From contig NZ_CP056030.1 in the NCBI RefSeq assembly GCF_013374995.1, positions 2,822,501 to 2,886,500 of the forward strand: a stretch of DNA of 64,000 nt. Reading direction: 5' to 3'. Position 1 is the first letter of the stretch. Each line of letters opens with the position of its first letter. The translations under genes were made by a program, and so were the position numbers. Of this stretch, positions 63,803-64,000 are shown piece by piece. The notes below the pieces were generated by a model that worked only from the letters and a program-made list of their open reading frames with translations, had not been told where the DNA came from and did not search any database. Source of the DNA: Pseudomonas eucalypticola (lineage in GTDB: Bacteria > Pseudomonadota > Gammaproteobacteria > Pseudomonadales > Pseudomonadaceae).

Positions 63803-64000
63803 CCGCTTGCTGGCCGCGATAGACGCCAGCCTCGACGCGGGTACCGAAGCCGTGGTGGCCACGGTAGTCAAGGTCCGTGGTTCGGCGTACCGACGGCCAG
63901 GGGCGCGCATGCTGATCCCGCTGGTGGGCGCCCCCAGTGGCACGGTCAGTGGGGGTTGCCTGGAAAGCGAGGTGGCGAAGAAAGCCTGGTGGCTGAGTGA
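63789..64000 (+). CDS. XdhC-family protein, N-terminal fragment
   Basis: Beginning at GTG 63789 inside the end of the cytochrome gene, the frame reads DRLLAAIDASLDAGTEAVVA, then VRGSAYRRPGARMLIP and TVSGGCLESEVAKKAW to the window edge, the N-terminal signature of XdhC/CoxI maturation proteins. Conserved Cys in SGGCLE is present. It overlaps the cytochrome by 14 bases and completes the iorA-iorB-cyt-xdhC operon. The C-terminus lies outside the window. Confidence 0.87.
   Translation, partial: MPCIDRLLAAIDASLDAGTEAVVATVVKVRGSAYRRPGARMLIPLVGAPSGTVSGGCLESEVAKKAWWLS

Overview
The window is about 64 kb of high-GC Gram-negative chromosome. It looks like a fluorescent Pseudomonas, probably of the P. 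putida group. The reasons are the complete nic (nicotinate) cluster with its characteristic order, a GntR-prpB-prpC-acnD-prpF propionate operon, the selD-mnmH pair, an iorAB-cytochrome-xdhC aldehyde oxidase cluster and REP-type palindromes. No rRNA, tRNA, CRISPR array, insertion sequence or prophage is visible. All assignments come from reading the sequence and remembered family signatures; no database search was run.

Layout. 0-6.3 kb: SDR fragment, Nudix hydrolase, zinc-ribbon miniprotein, thiamine-diphosphate oxidase-like enzyme, epoxide hydrolase, porin, lipoprotein. 6.4-13.2 kb: methylcitrate cycle operon on the minus strand under a GntR/FCD regulator, with palindromic operator-like sites at its promoter. 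13.2-24.6 kb: ogt, thiM, azlCD, a LysR regulator, NAD-malic enzyme, a lone MCE/PqiB-like protein, an RcnB-like protein, a sodium:solute symporter, DUF2784 and an oxaloacetate decarboxylase-like protein. 24.3-29 kb: DUF305, a four-repeat membrane protein, EcsC, an AraC regulator divergent from a PLP lyase, and a flavin reductase.

29-41.7 kb: nicotinate catabolism. NicAB hydroxylates nicotinate to 6-hydroxynicotinate and passes electrons to the c-type cytochrome domain fused to NicB. NicC makes 2,5-dihydroxypyridine, NicX opens the ring, and NicD, NicF and NicE take N-formylmaleamate through maleamate and maleate to fumarate. NicT imports substrate; NicR and NicS regulate. An XdhC-type molybdenum-cofactor maturation gene follows nicT.

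41.7-46.3 kb: a PaoABC-like periplasmic aldehyde oxidase, of visibly lower GC, preceded by an xdhC remnant with an internal deletion and a truncated araC. 46.6-48.8 kb: selD-mnmH. 48.8-57.6 kb: permease, cell-wall hydrolase, two alpha/beta hydrolases, a CGNR regulator with a striking operator array, two MFS transporters and an orphan Rieske oxygenase. 57.6-58.1 kb: four tandem 119-bp REP-type repeats. 58.3-59.3 kb: a zeta-toxin-like kinase with a small upstream partner. 59.9-64 kb: a third molybdenum hydroxylase (IorA/IorB type) with a separate tri-heme cytochrome and an XdhC gene running off the end.

The unifying theme is three different molybdenum hydroxylase systems within 27 kb, each with an XdhC gene or XdhC remnant nearby. 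The most interesting unexplained signals are the nested palindromes between nicC and nicX, the TGTAAC/GTTACA array at 52.5 kb, the selD leader hairpin, the decayed xdhC-araC pair and the zeta-kinase pair.
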